NCBI GenBank assembly: GCA_028274465.1
Contig: CM051457.1
Location: 15,945,097 to 16,009,096 of the forward strand
Reading direction: 5' to 3'
Length of the DNA stretch: 64,000 nucleotides
Source of the DNA: Plantago ovata
Taxonomy: Eukaryota; Streptophyta; Magnoliopsida; Lamiales; Plantaginaceae
The notes beneath the pieces are model-generated. The model did not search any database. It worked only from the letters and a program-made list of their open reading frames with translations, and was not told where the DNA came from. Position 1 is the stretch's first letter, and the number at the start of each line of letters is the position of its first letter. The translations under genes and the position numbers were made by a program. Shown in pieces: positions 1 to 11,033 of the stretch.

Positions 1-1234
1 CTAGAGACTTAGACTTGAATTATTGATAAGGAGTTTAGAGCTATGCTAATATGAGAGTGCGTATAATTCGGTAATAACTAATAATTATCTACCATCAACA
101 TAGAATTATATAACTTATAGCTTATCATAAAAATCGACATATCTTTTTAGGTTATGCTAAGTATAAGGTTCTCATGGATCCACATAAGTGCAATTAAGCC
201 CATGTCACATTTATAAATGGACTTGGCGCAGAGGAATTAATGGACTTATGAACGATATAAAATGGACTTTTTGCACACTGCACTTCTTCACCATATCCTT
301 TTTTGCACACTGCACATAGGACCGGTCAGAGAGCCGTTTGGAAACGGCCTAATAAAAGTCTTAGAACCTCCATTTGAGCTGGAGGCTAAGAACAGATGTA
401 AACCGTTTGCAATTGGACCAGGGTCATCTCAAGGATTACTTGGTCCTATGCGAAATTTCACAATTTCAAAACTGATGTTAAAAAAAAATGGAAAAAATCA
501 TTTTTAAAAACTAATTAAATTCAGTCAAAATGCATTAATATTTGAGTCAAAATAAAAATAAACCATCATCAAGATAGAAGAATGCAAATAAATACAGAAA
601 TAAAAATTAAAATGAAAAAAAAAAAGGAATACTAGTAAAAAGTAAAACATAAATTGATTTTAAAATTTTATAACACCAAGGGTCGAACCCGGGCTGACTA
701 TCAACCACTGAACGATACCACTAGGAGACAAAATCAATTGATAATTTAATGAGTATAAAGTTTTGGGGCCCTATGCGGTTGAATAGGCCGCATAGGGCCA
801 GCGCCGGGCCTGAATCACACCTAATTGCTTAACCCGTATTTGGAAGTCGGAATGAGCTGCCATTCGTCCCGCTTTAGTAACTTGATGCATGTACTAGTCA
901 AGGTCTGAACACTTGACGTACAAAATAACTACTATTTTAAAAGGTTAATTCGTAATCACATGCACATAACAATTTGGTGAGAGCATAAAATTGGTAGAAC
1001 GGACTAAAATGGAATAATGAATAGAGTGACTAGATAGATTTTATATTTTAAAAACTGACCCTTTTTTTTTTTAGAATATTAATAATGGACCTCCTATCGC
1101 ACGAGAAACTCGCTTGATTTGTTTACTAATTAAATTGAAAGGAGCTTATTCTGCGTGTTGCTATAGCGACGAGAGAGACGGTTCACAATATTATAACTAA
1201 CATTCTGAGCCACTGAATTTACAGCTGCAGTAAA
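1..1234. other. Gene-free left edge with repeat debris
   Basis: No coding exon is supported here. A 16-nt direct repeat (core TTTTGCACACTGCAC) occurs at 268-283 and 300-315. An open stretch at about 262-507 has no recognisable domain and no splice context, so I treat it as chance. Around 678-735 the reverse strand carries a GGTTCGACCC box like the B box of tRNA-derived SINEs, but the A box is poor and I see no target duplication. The last 200 bases should hold the promoter and 5' UTR of the gene starting at 1235. Confidence 0.5.
767..799. repeat. Perfect 12-bp inverted repeat, possible hAT-type terminus
   Basis: GGCCCTATGCGG at 767-778 is matched exactly by its reverse complement at 788-799, with a 9-nt loop, and is followed by a GC-rich tail (GCGCCGGGCCTG). 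GC-rich subterminal hairpins of this kind sit at the ends of some plant hAT elements, but I could not find the opposite end or a target duplication. Assignment to hAT is inference; the hairpin itself is directly visible. Confidence 0.4.
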
Positions 1235-2860
1235 ATGGAAAATAAACAGCAGCTCAAGGAGCACGAAGCGGTCTGCGTAACGGGAGGCAGTGGTTATATC
1301 GGCTCATGGATCGTTGGCCTTCTCCTTGAACGTGGCTACACTGTCCATGCTACAGTCCAGGACCTCAGTCTGTTTTTCTCACTACTCTTAAGTCTTAACT
1401 CCCAAGTACTGCCTAGTAGTTTGGCCTTTTTCTTCTAATGATACTTACTTGGCTTCTGGTTCGCAAATGTGCAGAAAACGAAAATGAGACTAACTATTTA
1501 CAAGCATTGAATGGGGCTGAAAGCCGCCTCCAGTTATTCCAGATGGACCTGCTCGACTATGATTCAATTGCTATGGCGATAAAGGGCACCAAAGGTGTCT
1601 TCCATGTTGCTACCCCTGTCATCTTACATCCAGTTCCTGATCCTCAGGTTAGACCATATAATTCAAGTTTTAACCTGATTTGGTTTTAAGACCGTATTTT
1701 GTTGAACCACAGAGAACCATATTTGATCCTGCAATCAACGGTACTATAAATGTACTGAAAGCTGCAAAAGAAGCAGGAGTTAAGCGTGTGGTGGTCACTT
1801 CATCAGTTTCGGCTATTGTGGAGCATCCAGAATGGTCCAGTGATGTGCCTATCATTGAAGACTGCTGGTCTGATCCCGACTATCTCAGGGAAAGAGGGGT
1901 ACGTATACGGTATATCATATATACGTCGCCAAAATCTAGGATAGGAACCTTATATCAAAATAACCGATCAACTGGCAGTTTTAACTTTTAAACTCTCATT
2001 TTAACTCAATAATGTAACATTTGGTCTGGAACGTAGACACTACAACTGTAAGGCTTCTACATGGAAACTAGACTTTTCATGTCTAGATTGTTGCACCGTC
2101 TAGTTATGCATATACTTACTTACACATCATTTTACTTGTTCACCTAGCTAGCTCTTGTATATGGCTTCAAAAGTATATGCCGAAAAAGCAGCTTGGAAAT
2201 ATGCCGAGGAAAATGATGTAAATATTGTTGTGATGAACCCTGGATTAGCAATAGGCCCTGTTACCTCACCAGTGTTGAATGCCAGCATGAATATGATTCT
2301 TGCATTCATCAAAGGTGAGTTCATTATATTGAATTGAGTCCTTTCGGTTCATAATTCAGATCTGCATCTTCCAGATTCTCATAAAGGAAGCCAGTATTAA
2401 TTGTTTGAATCAATTAATAATACAGGCGCGACAACTCCAATGGATTTTGTCATGGGAGTTGTTCATGTAAAAGACGTCGCTCTGGCACACATATTGGTAT
2501 ATGAGAACACATCTGCAACTGGAAGGCACTTGTGTGTTGAAGGATTGACTCAGTACTCTGATTTCGCTGCAACGGTTGAAAAACTGTACCCAGAGTACAA
2601 GATGCATAAGTATACTATTCACGTTATTTCCCTACATTTAATTATCAAAATTAACACGAGTGAATATTACGCGAGATCTTCATTGCATTTATATAGCATA
2701 TGCGATCTGTTACAGGTTGCCGGAGGAAACAAAACCAAGACCATTAAGGACAGAAGATGGATCAAAGAAGCTGATGGATTTGGGGATAGAGTTCGTACCC
2801 GTGGAGAAAGTTATTAAGGAAGCAGTTGATAGCTTGAGGAGCAATGGATACCTTTCTTGA
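1235..2860 (+). CDS. Cinnamoyl-CoA reductase-like NADP-dependent SDR
   Basis: Six exons join in frame: 1235-1367, 1475-1647, 1713-1898, 2152-2314, 2426-2609 and 2716-2860, giving 327 residues, the usual length for the CCR/dihydroflavonol reductase (extended SDR) family. The NADP-binding motif VTGGSGYIG is at residues 15-23, the catalytic Ser in VVVTSS near 132-133, and the YxxxK pair is Y167-MAS-K171. The conserved segment [10 protein letters not shown] is in exon 5. The family reduces CoA-thioester, aldehyde or ketone groups in phenylpropanoid and flavonoid-type metabolism in the cytosol. The NWYCYGK signature of true lignin CCRs is replaced by LLYMASK, so I call it CCR-like with unknown substrate. 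Intron 2 is only 65 bp. All junctions are GT-AG. The reading frame is intact. Confidence 0.9.
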
Positions 2861-4231
2861 TAATGTTGTTCTTGCCTGGCCTTAAATGTCAATTAGATTG
2901 TCACCGCTGGAGCAAGAAGAGACATCGGCGCACAGATGGAATGCATTCGATCTGTGCTTAGCCGGCTTTAGGCCTTTTGGGGGTCCTATTAATATTTTGC
3001 AGAACATTGTTCATTACTTGTTGCATTTCACCCTGCAGTGAGGGTTTCAGATTACGTATGTTTCCATTGCTTTCATGTCTTCTCGGGGATACACTCTGTC
3101 TTTGATATTTGGATTTCTCCTTGTTTCCTATTGACATTCTTTATCTTACTATATTGTTGGAACTACTTTATATTTGAATCCAACACTATAAATAACTCAC
3201 AACTCTAACAATTCTAAAGCCGGCATGACTTTCTCGATCAAAATATGGATTGAGGTTTTTCCATATATATTTTGATCGGGAAAGTAAGAATCTAAATAGT
3301 TCAAACCGGTTTTAGAATCTAATTTTCGTTCGCATAAGAGCACCCCTAGGAATTAAAGAGGGTGTATTCTAGTCATGTGCTGATTGGCTGCAGAATCTGA
3401 AAATGGGACATTACCTATTATTCCATTATGTTTCAACCAAACATAGGCTTGTAAGTAATAACACAGGTAGTAAATCCTTACCAAACTAAATTGATTGATG
3501 ATGCCTGAAAGTCAGCCAACTGAGACCTGTACCACTATGGTGTAGCCAAGTCGAAGAAGGTGTTTCTCCACCAATTCAAGATTGTCAGTTGGAAAAATTC
3601 AATGCTCAAATGTGAGAACTTAACCCTTTTTTTTTTTTTATTGTCCATTTATAAGTGGGTGGAACAGGAAACCGCATTCTTAAACATGGTGGTTGCCAAA
3701 TCATGGCGTCCATAATATCAACCAATTCAACCCTGCGATAAACATTACATGAACATAAATAAATCTTAAAAAAAAATGATTACAAGTCATAATTTTTATT
3801 TCACAATAAAGATCGATTCATCTTTAAATTAAAAGGCTAACCGATCAACAAGAAGAAATAATTGAGAAACACAAGTAGTGGACAAGACATGTGTCCTTGA
3901 ATTATAATTTACCACCTTTCATTTGCTCATTACAAAGAATCAATCACATTACAAACCAAACCTACAATTCTTCTTGATCTACATAGTGTACATACGTATT
4001 GAAATTTCAAAGAATAATAATAATACAGAAAGTCAATCTCAACATTGTACATTATGATATGTTGTTATGTTACAAGAAATCCACATTCCCACATATGCTG
4101 CCCCATGTACACACCATGTGGTCAAATAATCAAACTCCATGATTGGCCTCCAACATTATTCCTCTGTTTTGGCCTCTCTGTCAAAAATGTTGTATGGAAC
4201 CTTCTAGCTGTCTGCATCCCAGCCAATCGAA
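2861..4231. other. Intergenic: two 3' UTR regions and a foldback
   Basis: This spacer lies between the 3' ends of two convergent genes. The first few hundred bases after 2860 and before 4231 are probably untranslated regions. The only structure I see is the imperfect palindrome at 3211-3318, listed separately. No coding exon or known repeat family is recognisable in the rest. Confidence 0.5.
3211..3318. repeat. Imperfect foldback (MITE-like)
   Basis: Outer arms ATTCTAAAGCCGG (3211-3223) and CCGGTTTTAGAAT (3306-3318) pair with one mismatch. Inner arms of 19 nt at 3228-3246 and 3267-3285 pair with one mismatch as well. The arrangement suits a degenerate miniature inverted-repeat element, but no target duplication is evident. 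Confidence 0.5.
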
Positions 4232-6106
4232 TTACGACACTTGGCGGATGCACAGCGCGTTCATAAGAACATGCCCGAGCATAAGGTCGACGAAGTACTG
4301 GTGACCGATCTCTCCGTCTCTCCACTTGGCCTTCAATGGGGCACGACCGTAGTGCACCCCGTCGTTGCATCGGTTATCAAAATGCCATGGATATGTCATA
4401 TCGAAATCATCGATGACTCGACCAAGCACCCCGTATTGCCTTAGCTTGTCTAAGACTACCCCGTTGAAGTGTTCCATTTTCTGTGGATTGAACGCCAACG
4501 CTCTAGCGTAGCCACCGGTTGCCACGGTTGTCCTATAGATAACCTCGGGCGGAGTCACCCCTCGCTTCTTGACTCCTTTCACTACTTGCGACCAAAATGC
4601 AGCTGCGTAGTCTGCCCCTTTGATGAAGCGTCGGATATTAGACCAGAACACACCGTCGTGTAGGCCAGAATTCATGATTATGGTGTCCGGTACTACACTT
4701 CCTGAGAAGTAACCCTTCAAGAGTTCTCTGTATCCTTGGTCAATCAATGAATTCAACCCGAAATAATTTAGACTGTCGTTGAAATGTCCATTAAAGATGC
4801 TGGTGAATCGGACTGTCTGTGTTGGATTTCTTGGATTGGTGATGTTCATGTCGAATCTCCTAGGAATAACAGCAACGTCATGAACATCTAGAATGAAGTG
4901 GAGAATGTTGCGCAGAGTGTCGCAGTGGTTCGAATCCCCCCACCAGAAAATCCAACGGTTACTCAAACAATTCCAGGCTTCTCGTGTAGAAAACATTTTG
5001 AACGAACAATGAGCTGAGTAAATCCACCCATTACTTTCCAGTACACCTAACGGACCCTTACACCATGGCTGTTGACACGGAAAATTCGGCTCCTGGCACC
5101 TATATCGCCCATCATTGCTAATCAGGCAACTATCGTTTCTCACATGACGCGTCCATCTACCAGACCACATATCTTTTGTGTAATCAGAGTTCTGACATTG
5201 TCTAATCTTTGGCAATTGGGAAGCCGATTCAACAAACCTCAATGGAACCACACGTAAAACCTTATCAAAAACGAATCTTGCAGGCGAAAATTTTAGCCCT
5301 TCGTAATGCCGAAACAACAAGATAATTGTTAAGTTATACTCCCCTGCAAATTCAGGATGGACCTGGAGAGATACCAAGTAGGTGCCATTTCCAAAGTCCT
5401 TAACCGGAGGCCTAGACTTCCACTTCTCACCAGACAGATCGGTCTCAAAGTAATCGCCTCCCAAACAACGAGGATTACCCGAATCATCCAACGCCTGGAA
5501 AACAAACTCATGGATATCAGATGCAGCCAGTTGAATGTTATTGCCCTTCCCATCCAAATCAGGCACTCTTATATCCACAGTTTTTGAGTCCTTACATGTC
5601 TCACCCCCTGGAGTTAACCACTTGGCTAAGAGGTCAGTCGAAAAATTCGCCCCAAATTCAGCTGACACCCAAGGCAAAATCCTTGGAACAGAAGCAGACT
5701 TCTCAGGGAGTTGAGGGTTTGGTTCAAGAGTTTCATGGTTTTTTACTGGAACAGAAGAGGGGATTGGTTCAAGATTTTCATGGTTTTGTACTGGGGTAGA
5801 AGGGGGAACTGGCTCAGGATTTTGTGCCAAACTTTGTTGGGTGAGGTTAAAATCATTCTGTTCAACATTCAGGTTGTTCTTATAGGTGAAATCTTTAAGG
5901 GATTTGGGTTTGGCCGCCACAACATCAGAACTATTGAGCTTCACTACAAGCAAATCTTTCTGAAAAGTACTCGCATTCAAATTCAAACACCCATCAATAG
6001 CCCAAACAACCAAGATTGCAAGAAAAACACCCATCATCATAATCCTCAACCACCAATGAAACACCCATCCCAAGTTCCCACCTTTCTCCGGCATCTCAAC
6101 ACCCAC
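4232..6106 (-). CDS. NXPE/TBL-like type II membrane protein with GDS-DxxH esterase module
   Basis: One uninterrupted reading frame of 624 residues. The N-terminus is short and cytosolic, followed by a membrane anchor at about residues 21-38, which predicts a type II Golgi or secretory protein. Residues 95-132 hold three imperfect proline-rich repeats (EPxPxxxPVxNHE). Then comes an Ig/filamin-like beta-rich region (about 150-290), a W-x-G-R-W block and a Cys-rich stretch. A GDSNH motif at about 389-393 and a DGVH motif at about 580-584 match the Ser and Asp-His elements of the PC-esterase fold found in plant TBL/PMR5 polysaccharide O-acetyltransferases and animal NXPE proteins. Acetyl transfer to a cell-wall polymer is therefore an inference. 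Family placement rests on motif order only. The C-terminus ends in a short hydrophobic helix. Confidence 0.72.
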   Translation of the reverse strand: MGVEMPEKGGNLGWVFHWWLRIMMMGVFLAILVVWAIDGCLNLNASTFQKDLLVVKLNSSDVVAAKPKSLKDFTYKNNLNVEQNDFNLTQQSLAQNPEPVPPSTPVQNHENLEPIPSSVPVKNHETLEPNPQLPEKSASVPRILPWVSAEFGANFSTDLLAKWLTPGGETCKDSKTVDIRVPDLDGKGNNIQLAASDIHEFVFQALDDSGNPRCLGGDYFETDLSGEKWKSRPPVKDFGNGTYLVSLQVHPEFAGEYNLTIILLFRHYEGLKFSPARFVFDKVLRVVPLRFVESASQLPKIRQCQNSDYTKDMWSGRWTRHVRNDSCLISNDGRYRCQEPNFPCQQPWCKGPLGVLESNGWIYSAHCSFKMFSTREAWNCLSNRWIFWWGDSNHCDTLRNILHFILDVHDVAVIPRRFDMNITNPRNPTQTVRFTSIFNGHFNDSLNYFGLNSLIDQGYRELLKGYFSGSVVPDTIIMNSGLHDGVFWSNIRRFIKGADYAAAFWSQVVKGVKKRGVTPPEVIYRTTVATGGYARALAFNPQKMEHFNGVVLDKLRQYGVLGRVIDDFDMTYPWHFDNRCNDGVHYGRAPLKAKWRDGEIGHQYFVDLMLGHVLMNALCIRQVS

Positions 6107-6824
6107 AGACTAAAAACCAAAACACAAGAAATCAAAAACACAAATATCCTGAAAAATTGCAGAGTATATATTATAAACAAACCAACTACAAATAAAGAAG
6201 TACTACTACTACTAGTACTAGACCAATTACTTTACTAAAAATAGAACACACATTCCTAGAATATATCAGCAATGTTTTCTTGGATACATAAACATATTGG
6301 ATATATATGTAAATTTGAAACAAGACTCACAGTTTTTCCAATTTCTTGGCTAAGAACAGCTTGCTAGCTAACCCCCCTCTTCTTCTTCTTCTTCTTCAAT
6401 AATGCAGCAATAGATTGAAGTTTTTGCACTTCTGTGTCCTGGGTTTTCACAGAAACATATGCCACTAATATTACAGGGGTACAGACAGTTGTGGATTTAT
6501 GGTATGAAGTGATAGAGAGAGAGAATGTGACAACGAATTAAATACTGGAAAGGAAAGGTGAACAAAACATAGAAAATGATTTTTATAAACAATGATCAAG
6601 AAAAATATTCTTGATCTGTGAATTTACAAATTACACCTGAGAACAATTTGGCACCGACAGAGACAGTCAACAGATCTGCAGGTGCACAATTGTCATTTCA
6701 ATATTTTGGACTTGCATGGCCGTTCCTGGCGTGGTGGAGCCACATGTTGTCGACAGAAATTTGGCCTTTATGGGAAATTTAAAACTTCCCTTTTTCACAA
6801 AAAATTGTGAAATTGAAATTTTTT

Positions 6825-6909
6825 AAAATTCTAACCCTACACGGTTTTAAAACATTTCTTAGAAGGGGGAGAAATGTTTTAAAACATGGTGCAGGATAGT
6901 TAGAATTTT
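6825..6909. repeat. Hairpin with two nested perfect stems
   Basis: AAAATTCTAAC (6825-6835) pairs with GTTAGAATTTT (6899-6909). Inside it, the 16-mer GTTTTAAAACATTTCT (6844-6859) pairs perfectly with 6870-6885 around a 10-nt loop. This is consistent with a small MITE remnant; no target duplication was seen. Confidence 0.55.
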
Positions 6910-7478
6910 AAATGGTTTTTGCCCAGGTAGGGATGGACATAATCAGCAAGATGAGTTATGATTATGGAGATTGTTGGCCATTTAAAGGTAATTCTTGAAG
7001 AAGAAAGGGCAAAATATGAGACCGTTAAGTGGTTTTCAAAGTCCTTAAGGAAAGTTAACTACCAAAATTGACTAGAGACCACAATGGGGATTTTAGGTGA
7101 GTTCCAAATTTAGTCTAGATTCACGGTTGTGCGGTCATAATGATAATGTCCGCGATTAGCACAAGGTAAAATGTGAAAAACAGGATTTTTTTTTACCAGA
7201 AGCACATTTTTTACAAACATTTACAAATAACTTCAAAACTTTGAGAATTTGTAATACCATTATACCATCACAAAACTACTTAAATTTCAAGTTAAATCAC
7301 TCTTCCTTCAATTCAACGTTCAGATTTTATACTTCAAACATCAGGATCTATATGTCAAATCCAGTGAAATCATTTTTGCATGGAATGAGTAAATTCTACA
7401 TGTTAAGGTTAGGTTTACATGTACCTACTATTTTACTCTTTTGTAAATTAGAGTTTCTCTATGTCATATTGTAATGTC

Positions 7479-7582
7479 TCATGGTGTTTTGTACAGATTA
7501 AGGGTTGTATCATGCTTGTACTTTATGTTCATGGTGTTTTGGTGTTCTGTACGGATTAAGAGTTGTATCATGTACTTTATGT
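7479..7582. repeat. Two-copy tandem duplication, period about 50 bp
   Basis: The unit beginning TCATGGTGTTTTG occurs at 7479 and again at 7529. Both copies run through a GATTAAGRGTTGTATCATG block to CTTTATGT. The second copy carries a short insertion after TTTTGG. Confidence 0.7.
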
Positions 7583-8298
7583 GTTACACTATATAATAGT
7601 ACTATAATAAATCACCATATTCTTAGGGAAAATGAAGTGCAAGATGCAAGCCCACATTTAAATCTCAAAACCCATTAGCTTGGCCCAATTGCAAGACTAA
7701 TAACACGTTCACGAGGCCCAACTAAGTATTTTATTTACATAAAAGTTTTACAAGATTTAAACTATGTTAAAAGTGCATTACTTTCTAGTTACAAATTTTA
7801 ACGCTCTGAACATCTTAACCGAATTTAAAAATTTTCCGTTAAGAAAAAAAAAAGAATCGTTCATTTTAAAGGTCTCACGACTCAGCATACTTGTAATTTA
7901 TTTAGTTTGTATATTAAAATTTGGGGTGTTAGAGGGGGAGTATACATATCACAATATGTTCACAAAGATAATGATATCATGACGTCAAAAATGGAGCAAC
8001 AGTGCTAGTACATTTTATTTCACAGCCTCGCTAAATCAACTAATTGCTACTACTAACAAAACTTAAAACTCAAGGCAAATATTAATTGCGCAAGATCTAA
8101 AAGAATATTTTCTTACCAAAGATAAGTACCGTAATAATTAATGTGAAGAAGATTCTTACGCGCTAAAACAAAACAATTTTCCCGCGCGAGAATTCCCCAC
8201 GTTTCTCTTCTTACTTACTTCCATTGATCCAACTTAATTTCTTTTGGATTTCATCAATCAATCAACTAAACAATCTCAATTTTCATCCTCTGTGAAGA

Positions 8299-9099
8299 AT
8301 GACGATGAAAGAGAGCAAGAAGAAAACTCTTGGTCGACGCAAGATCGACATAAAAAAGATTGAGAACAAAACGAGCCTGAAAGTGACGTTTTCGAAGCGT
8401 CGATCAAGTCTATTTAAGAAAGCAGGTGAACTCAGTGTTCTTTCCGGTTCACATATTGCAATCCTGCTTCAGTCCCCTTCCAACAAGGTGTTCACCTTTG
8501 GATCTCCCAACTCCGACTCTGTCTTACATAGTTTCCAGGCTGCGGGTAATGGTTTACCATTGGACGACGACTTCATGAGTTCCGATAGTAGTTCCCGAAT
8601 TGAGTATGAAGAGGCATTGAGGCAACTGGAGGCAGAGAAGAAGGGAATGAGTACTAATTGGTGGGATTATACGTTTGATCAGAGTGTGGATTTGTCCGAA
8701 TTGCAGGGTTTTGCAGATGCCTTGGAGAATTTAACCAACACTGTGTTGAACAGGGCTGATGAAATTGCTAAATCAACTTCCAATTTGTTGGTCCACCATG
8801 ACCAGAAATCGAATGTTGTCGATAATGGTTCGAATATGATGGGATTAAACAGGCCTGCTAATAATGAAATTGGTCAATTGCCTTACTCCAATGTGTTGAT
8901 TCAAGATGGTGTTAATGTTGGTTCCAACTGTGATTTGGGTTCTGGTATTGTTGAATCGTTGCGATTTGAAGAAGATGAGTTACAGTATCTTAGGAAGCTG
9001 CTGAATGTTGATGGTGATTATGCTGCTAATTCTGATGATGCTCACATTTTCCCCAAATGCTCGGAATTAGAACAAAAGATGAAGGAATTGAGGCGATGA
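8299..9099 (+). CDS. Type I (M-alpha) MADS-box transcription factor, AGL61/AGL62-like
   Basis: The 266-residue protein is encoded by one exon, as is usual for type I MADS genes. The MADS domain spans about residues 11-70, with GRRKIDIKKIEN, a K-V-T-F-S-K-R-R core at 28-35, LFKKAGEL at 39-45 and a final KVFTFGSP. There is no K domain. Downstream, an acidic, Ser-rich linker leads to NWWDYTFDQSVDLSEL and a predicted helix, resembling the post-MADS region of AGL61/62-type proteins. Members bind CArG-type DNA as heterodimers, usually in the female gametophyte or endosperm; that role is family knowledge. The core differs from close AGL62 copies (SVLSGSHIAILLQSP in place of the usual CTLCG-type segment). 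A TAG-trinucleotide run follows the stop at about 9149-9170. Confidence 0.88.
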   Translation: MTMKESKKKTLGRRKIDIKKIENKTSLKVTFSKRRSSLFKKAGELSVLSGSHIAILLQSPSNKVFTFGSPNSDSVLHSFQAAGNGLPLDDDFMSSDSSSRIEYEEALRQLEAEKKGMSTNWWDYTFDQSVDLSELQGFADALENLTNTVLNRADEIAKSTSNLLVHHDQKSNVVDNGSNMMGLNRPANNEIGQLPYSNVLIQDGVNVGSNCDLGSGIVESLRFEEDELQYLRKLLNVDGDYAANSDDAHIFPKCSELEQKMKELRR

Positions 9100-9318
9100 T
9101 CAATGACTATATGACCATGCCCCCGCAATCGATTATGATCATCTGAGTAGTCGTAGTAGTAGTAGTAGTATCTTTTGATTAACTTTTGATTTGGTTTTGT
9201 TGATCGGATCAATTACATATATGTTTTGTTGTTGTTATATGTGACAGATTTATTTTAAGGTAATTAACTTAGGGTTTTGTTCAATAATATACTCAACACT
9301 GGAACGTCATCCCACTGT

Positions 9319-9632
9319 CACTCAATTCACTGAGTTTTGTTGCCAAAATGGAAAACTACTCTGTTGCATTCCACATGTTCCTCAAAATGCGTCAACTGGG
9401 ATTGGATGTTGCAATTAATAGGTACTGCATGTGTTTGCTGTTTTTGGCCACCTGCTTAAATCAGGTTGATAACAACTGTCTCCACATTCACCAATATATC
9501 ATTATGGTTAACAAGCTCGCCTAGGCTGAGTTATTTTTTAGAAAGTTGTCGTGAGAGAATCTCTGAGTGAAGTTACCTACTGTACTGTGATGGATGGCTT
9601 GTGCAAGGCAGGGTATACTTTGACGGCATTTA
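9319..9632 (+). pseudogene. PPR (RFL-type) gene remnant
   Basis: Two blocks read as pentatricopeptide repeats. Block 1 (9319-9470) gives LSFVAKMENYSVAFHMF, KMRQLGLDV and later CLNQVD, as in the first repeats of mitochondrial restorer-like PPR proteins. Block 2 (9569-9632) gives EVTYCTVMDGLCKAGYT, the signature second helix and turn of a PPR unit. The blocks are separated by about 100 bases with no continuous frame, and no start or further repeats remain. The homology is clear by eye; the gene is dead. Confidence 0.75.
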
Positions 9633-9959
9633 ATTTTGCTTGCCCATTTTCACAACGGGGGTCGCAAGCCTGGTGTCCAGTCAACTACTATTAGTTATTG
9701 ATAGTTTTTATGTAAATTTGGTTTGTTTCAGCATTTGAGGGCTATGCAGGAACTGTCTAATGCCCAAACTGAAGCTGCAACAATGAAAACTTCTATTGAT
9801 AAGTGAACTTGTGATTCTGTATGTATCAAATCTTATACCATGTTGCTTCCTTTTTTGTGCTTCTTGTTAACTAGTTACTGTGCTTAAATAACTTACACAT
9901 TTGTGCTTGAGACATGTCTGTTGTACATACAAGAGGAGCTAAGTAGAAGGCTTCAATTT

Positions 9960-10345
9960 CCTCTATGCGTAGGGCATTTTTCTAATTTTCATTTCATTTT
10001 CTTGTTAATTTTTGTCATGTGGAGAATAACCTTGTTTGCACTTCTTTTTGGCTTCCATACATCACCAATATGTCAACAAAAATTCACCTACATAGAGAAA
10101 TATTCTAGGCACTGCAAATATGAAAATTTATCTGTTGGAGATCCATTTTTCTAATTATCAGGTCATTTTCTTGTTTTTTTTTTCTCTAAAGAGAATGGCC
10201 TTGTTTACGCTGTTCGTTGGCTTCCATAACTCACCTATTTGTCAACAAATGCTTACCAACATACAGAAATACCATACACACTTCAAAGATGAAAATTCAC
10301 CTGTTGGAGGTCCAGTTTTCTAATTTTCAGGTCATTTTTCTAAAT
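9960..10345. repeat. Tandem repeat, period about 170 bp, two full copies plus part of a third
   Basis: Similar starts (TTTCTAATT-TCA-TCATTTTC) occur at about 9978, 10147 and 10317. Between them, each copy holds the same order of blocks: a CTTGTTTRC segment, GGCTTCCATA, TCAACAAA and GAAAATTYAYCTGTTGGAG. The copies are diverged, so the duplication is not recent. Confidence 0.7.
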
Positions 10346-10605
10346 TCAGGTCATTTTCTGCTTCTCACATAAAATTCTTCCTTTTCACTAAGCTGTTACG
10401 TCCAGTGAGTTCCTTATGTGTACTGACAGAGTACTGCAATCAATTTTCATCTCTAAGCATTGCCTACGATGAAATGGACCTCTATAGAGTCCATGTTTCT
10501 ATTTTCTCTGGAAAATAGGTACTGCTGCTCTTCTTGTACTACAGAAAGAAATGCATTACAAGTTTCTGACTAGTTCAGCAATCTTGTTACTTCACTTCCA
10601 AATCC

Positions 10606-10723
10606 AGGTATGCTGTTACAGGGGCGAACAAGGGAATTCGTTTTGAGGTCCGTAAACAATTGGTTTCCAATGGAAATCACAATTGTCTTCACTGCTAGAG
10701 ATATTCAAAGGAAGAAAAAATAA
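10606..10723 (+). pseudogene. Short-chain dehydrogenase remnant (menthol dehydrogenase/salutaridine reductase type)
   Basis: The segment reads RYAVTGANKGIRFEV followed by QLVSNG. After a one-base frame change it continues ITIVFTARDIQRKKK and then a stop. This matches the cofactor-binding N-terminus of plant SDR110C-type carbonyl reductases (TGANKGIGFE, then QLASxG, then LTARD). The second Gly of the dinucleotide motif is changed to Arg. The frame change, the stop and the lack of any following exon show a dead fragment. Confidence 0.75.
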
Positions 10724-11033
10724 GGAAAAAAGAAGAAGCCCCACACACACACACACAGAAACTACTATAACTGATCTCACTACCTATATTGTAAATGCAT
10801 TTATTTTTGGATGTTTGTACAAATTTCTGTTTGGCTAGGAGCATTACATAAGAATCAAAGAATGTAAATAATCCACTTCTGTGACTATAGGAGCCTACCT
10901 ACAAAAACAAAATCTCTAATAATGCAAATTTAGCTGATACAGAGGAAAAATGTCATCAGATTATTAACGGGGAAAGGTTGATAATATAAGCATGTATGTG
11001 AAGAATCGGCAAGAGAACTAGAGAGCACCATAT

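Larger units (their letters stand above)
6107..8298. other. Divergent intergenic region
   Basis: This spacer separates the membrane esterase-like gene (-) from the MADS gene (+) and must hold both promoters. A CTT run at about 6378-6396 lies in the leader or promoter of the minus-strand gene. A hairpin (6825-6909) and a 50-bp duplication (7479-7582) are listed separately. I see no further coding exons. Confidence 0.5.
9100..11033. other. Pseudogene-bearing spacer
   Basis: Between the MADS gene and the 3' end of the DUF1749 hydrolase gene lie two decayed gene fragments and a 170-bp tandem repeat (listed separately). A short open stretch at 9727-9807 preceded by a TTTCAG acceptor-like site (RAMQELSNAQTEAATM) could be a stray exon, but I cannot assign it. 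An AC dinucleotide run is at about 10742-10757. Confidence 0.5.

Noticed and set aside
262-507. 81-codon open frame near the left edge
   Set aside because: No domain, no splice context, and it runs through a direct repeat; most likely chance.
678-735. Second SINE candidate from a GGTTCGACCC box
   Set aside because: The A box is weak and neither an A-tail nor a target duplication could be found.
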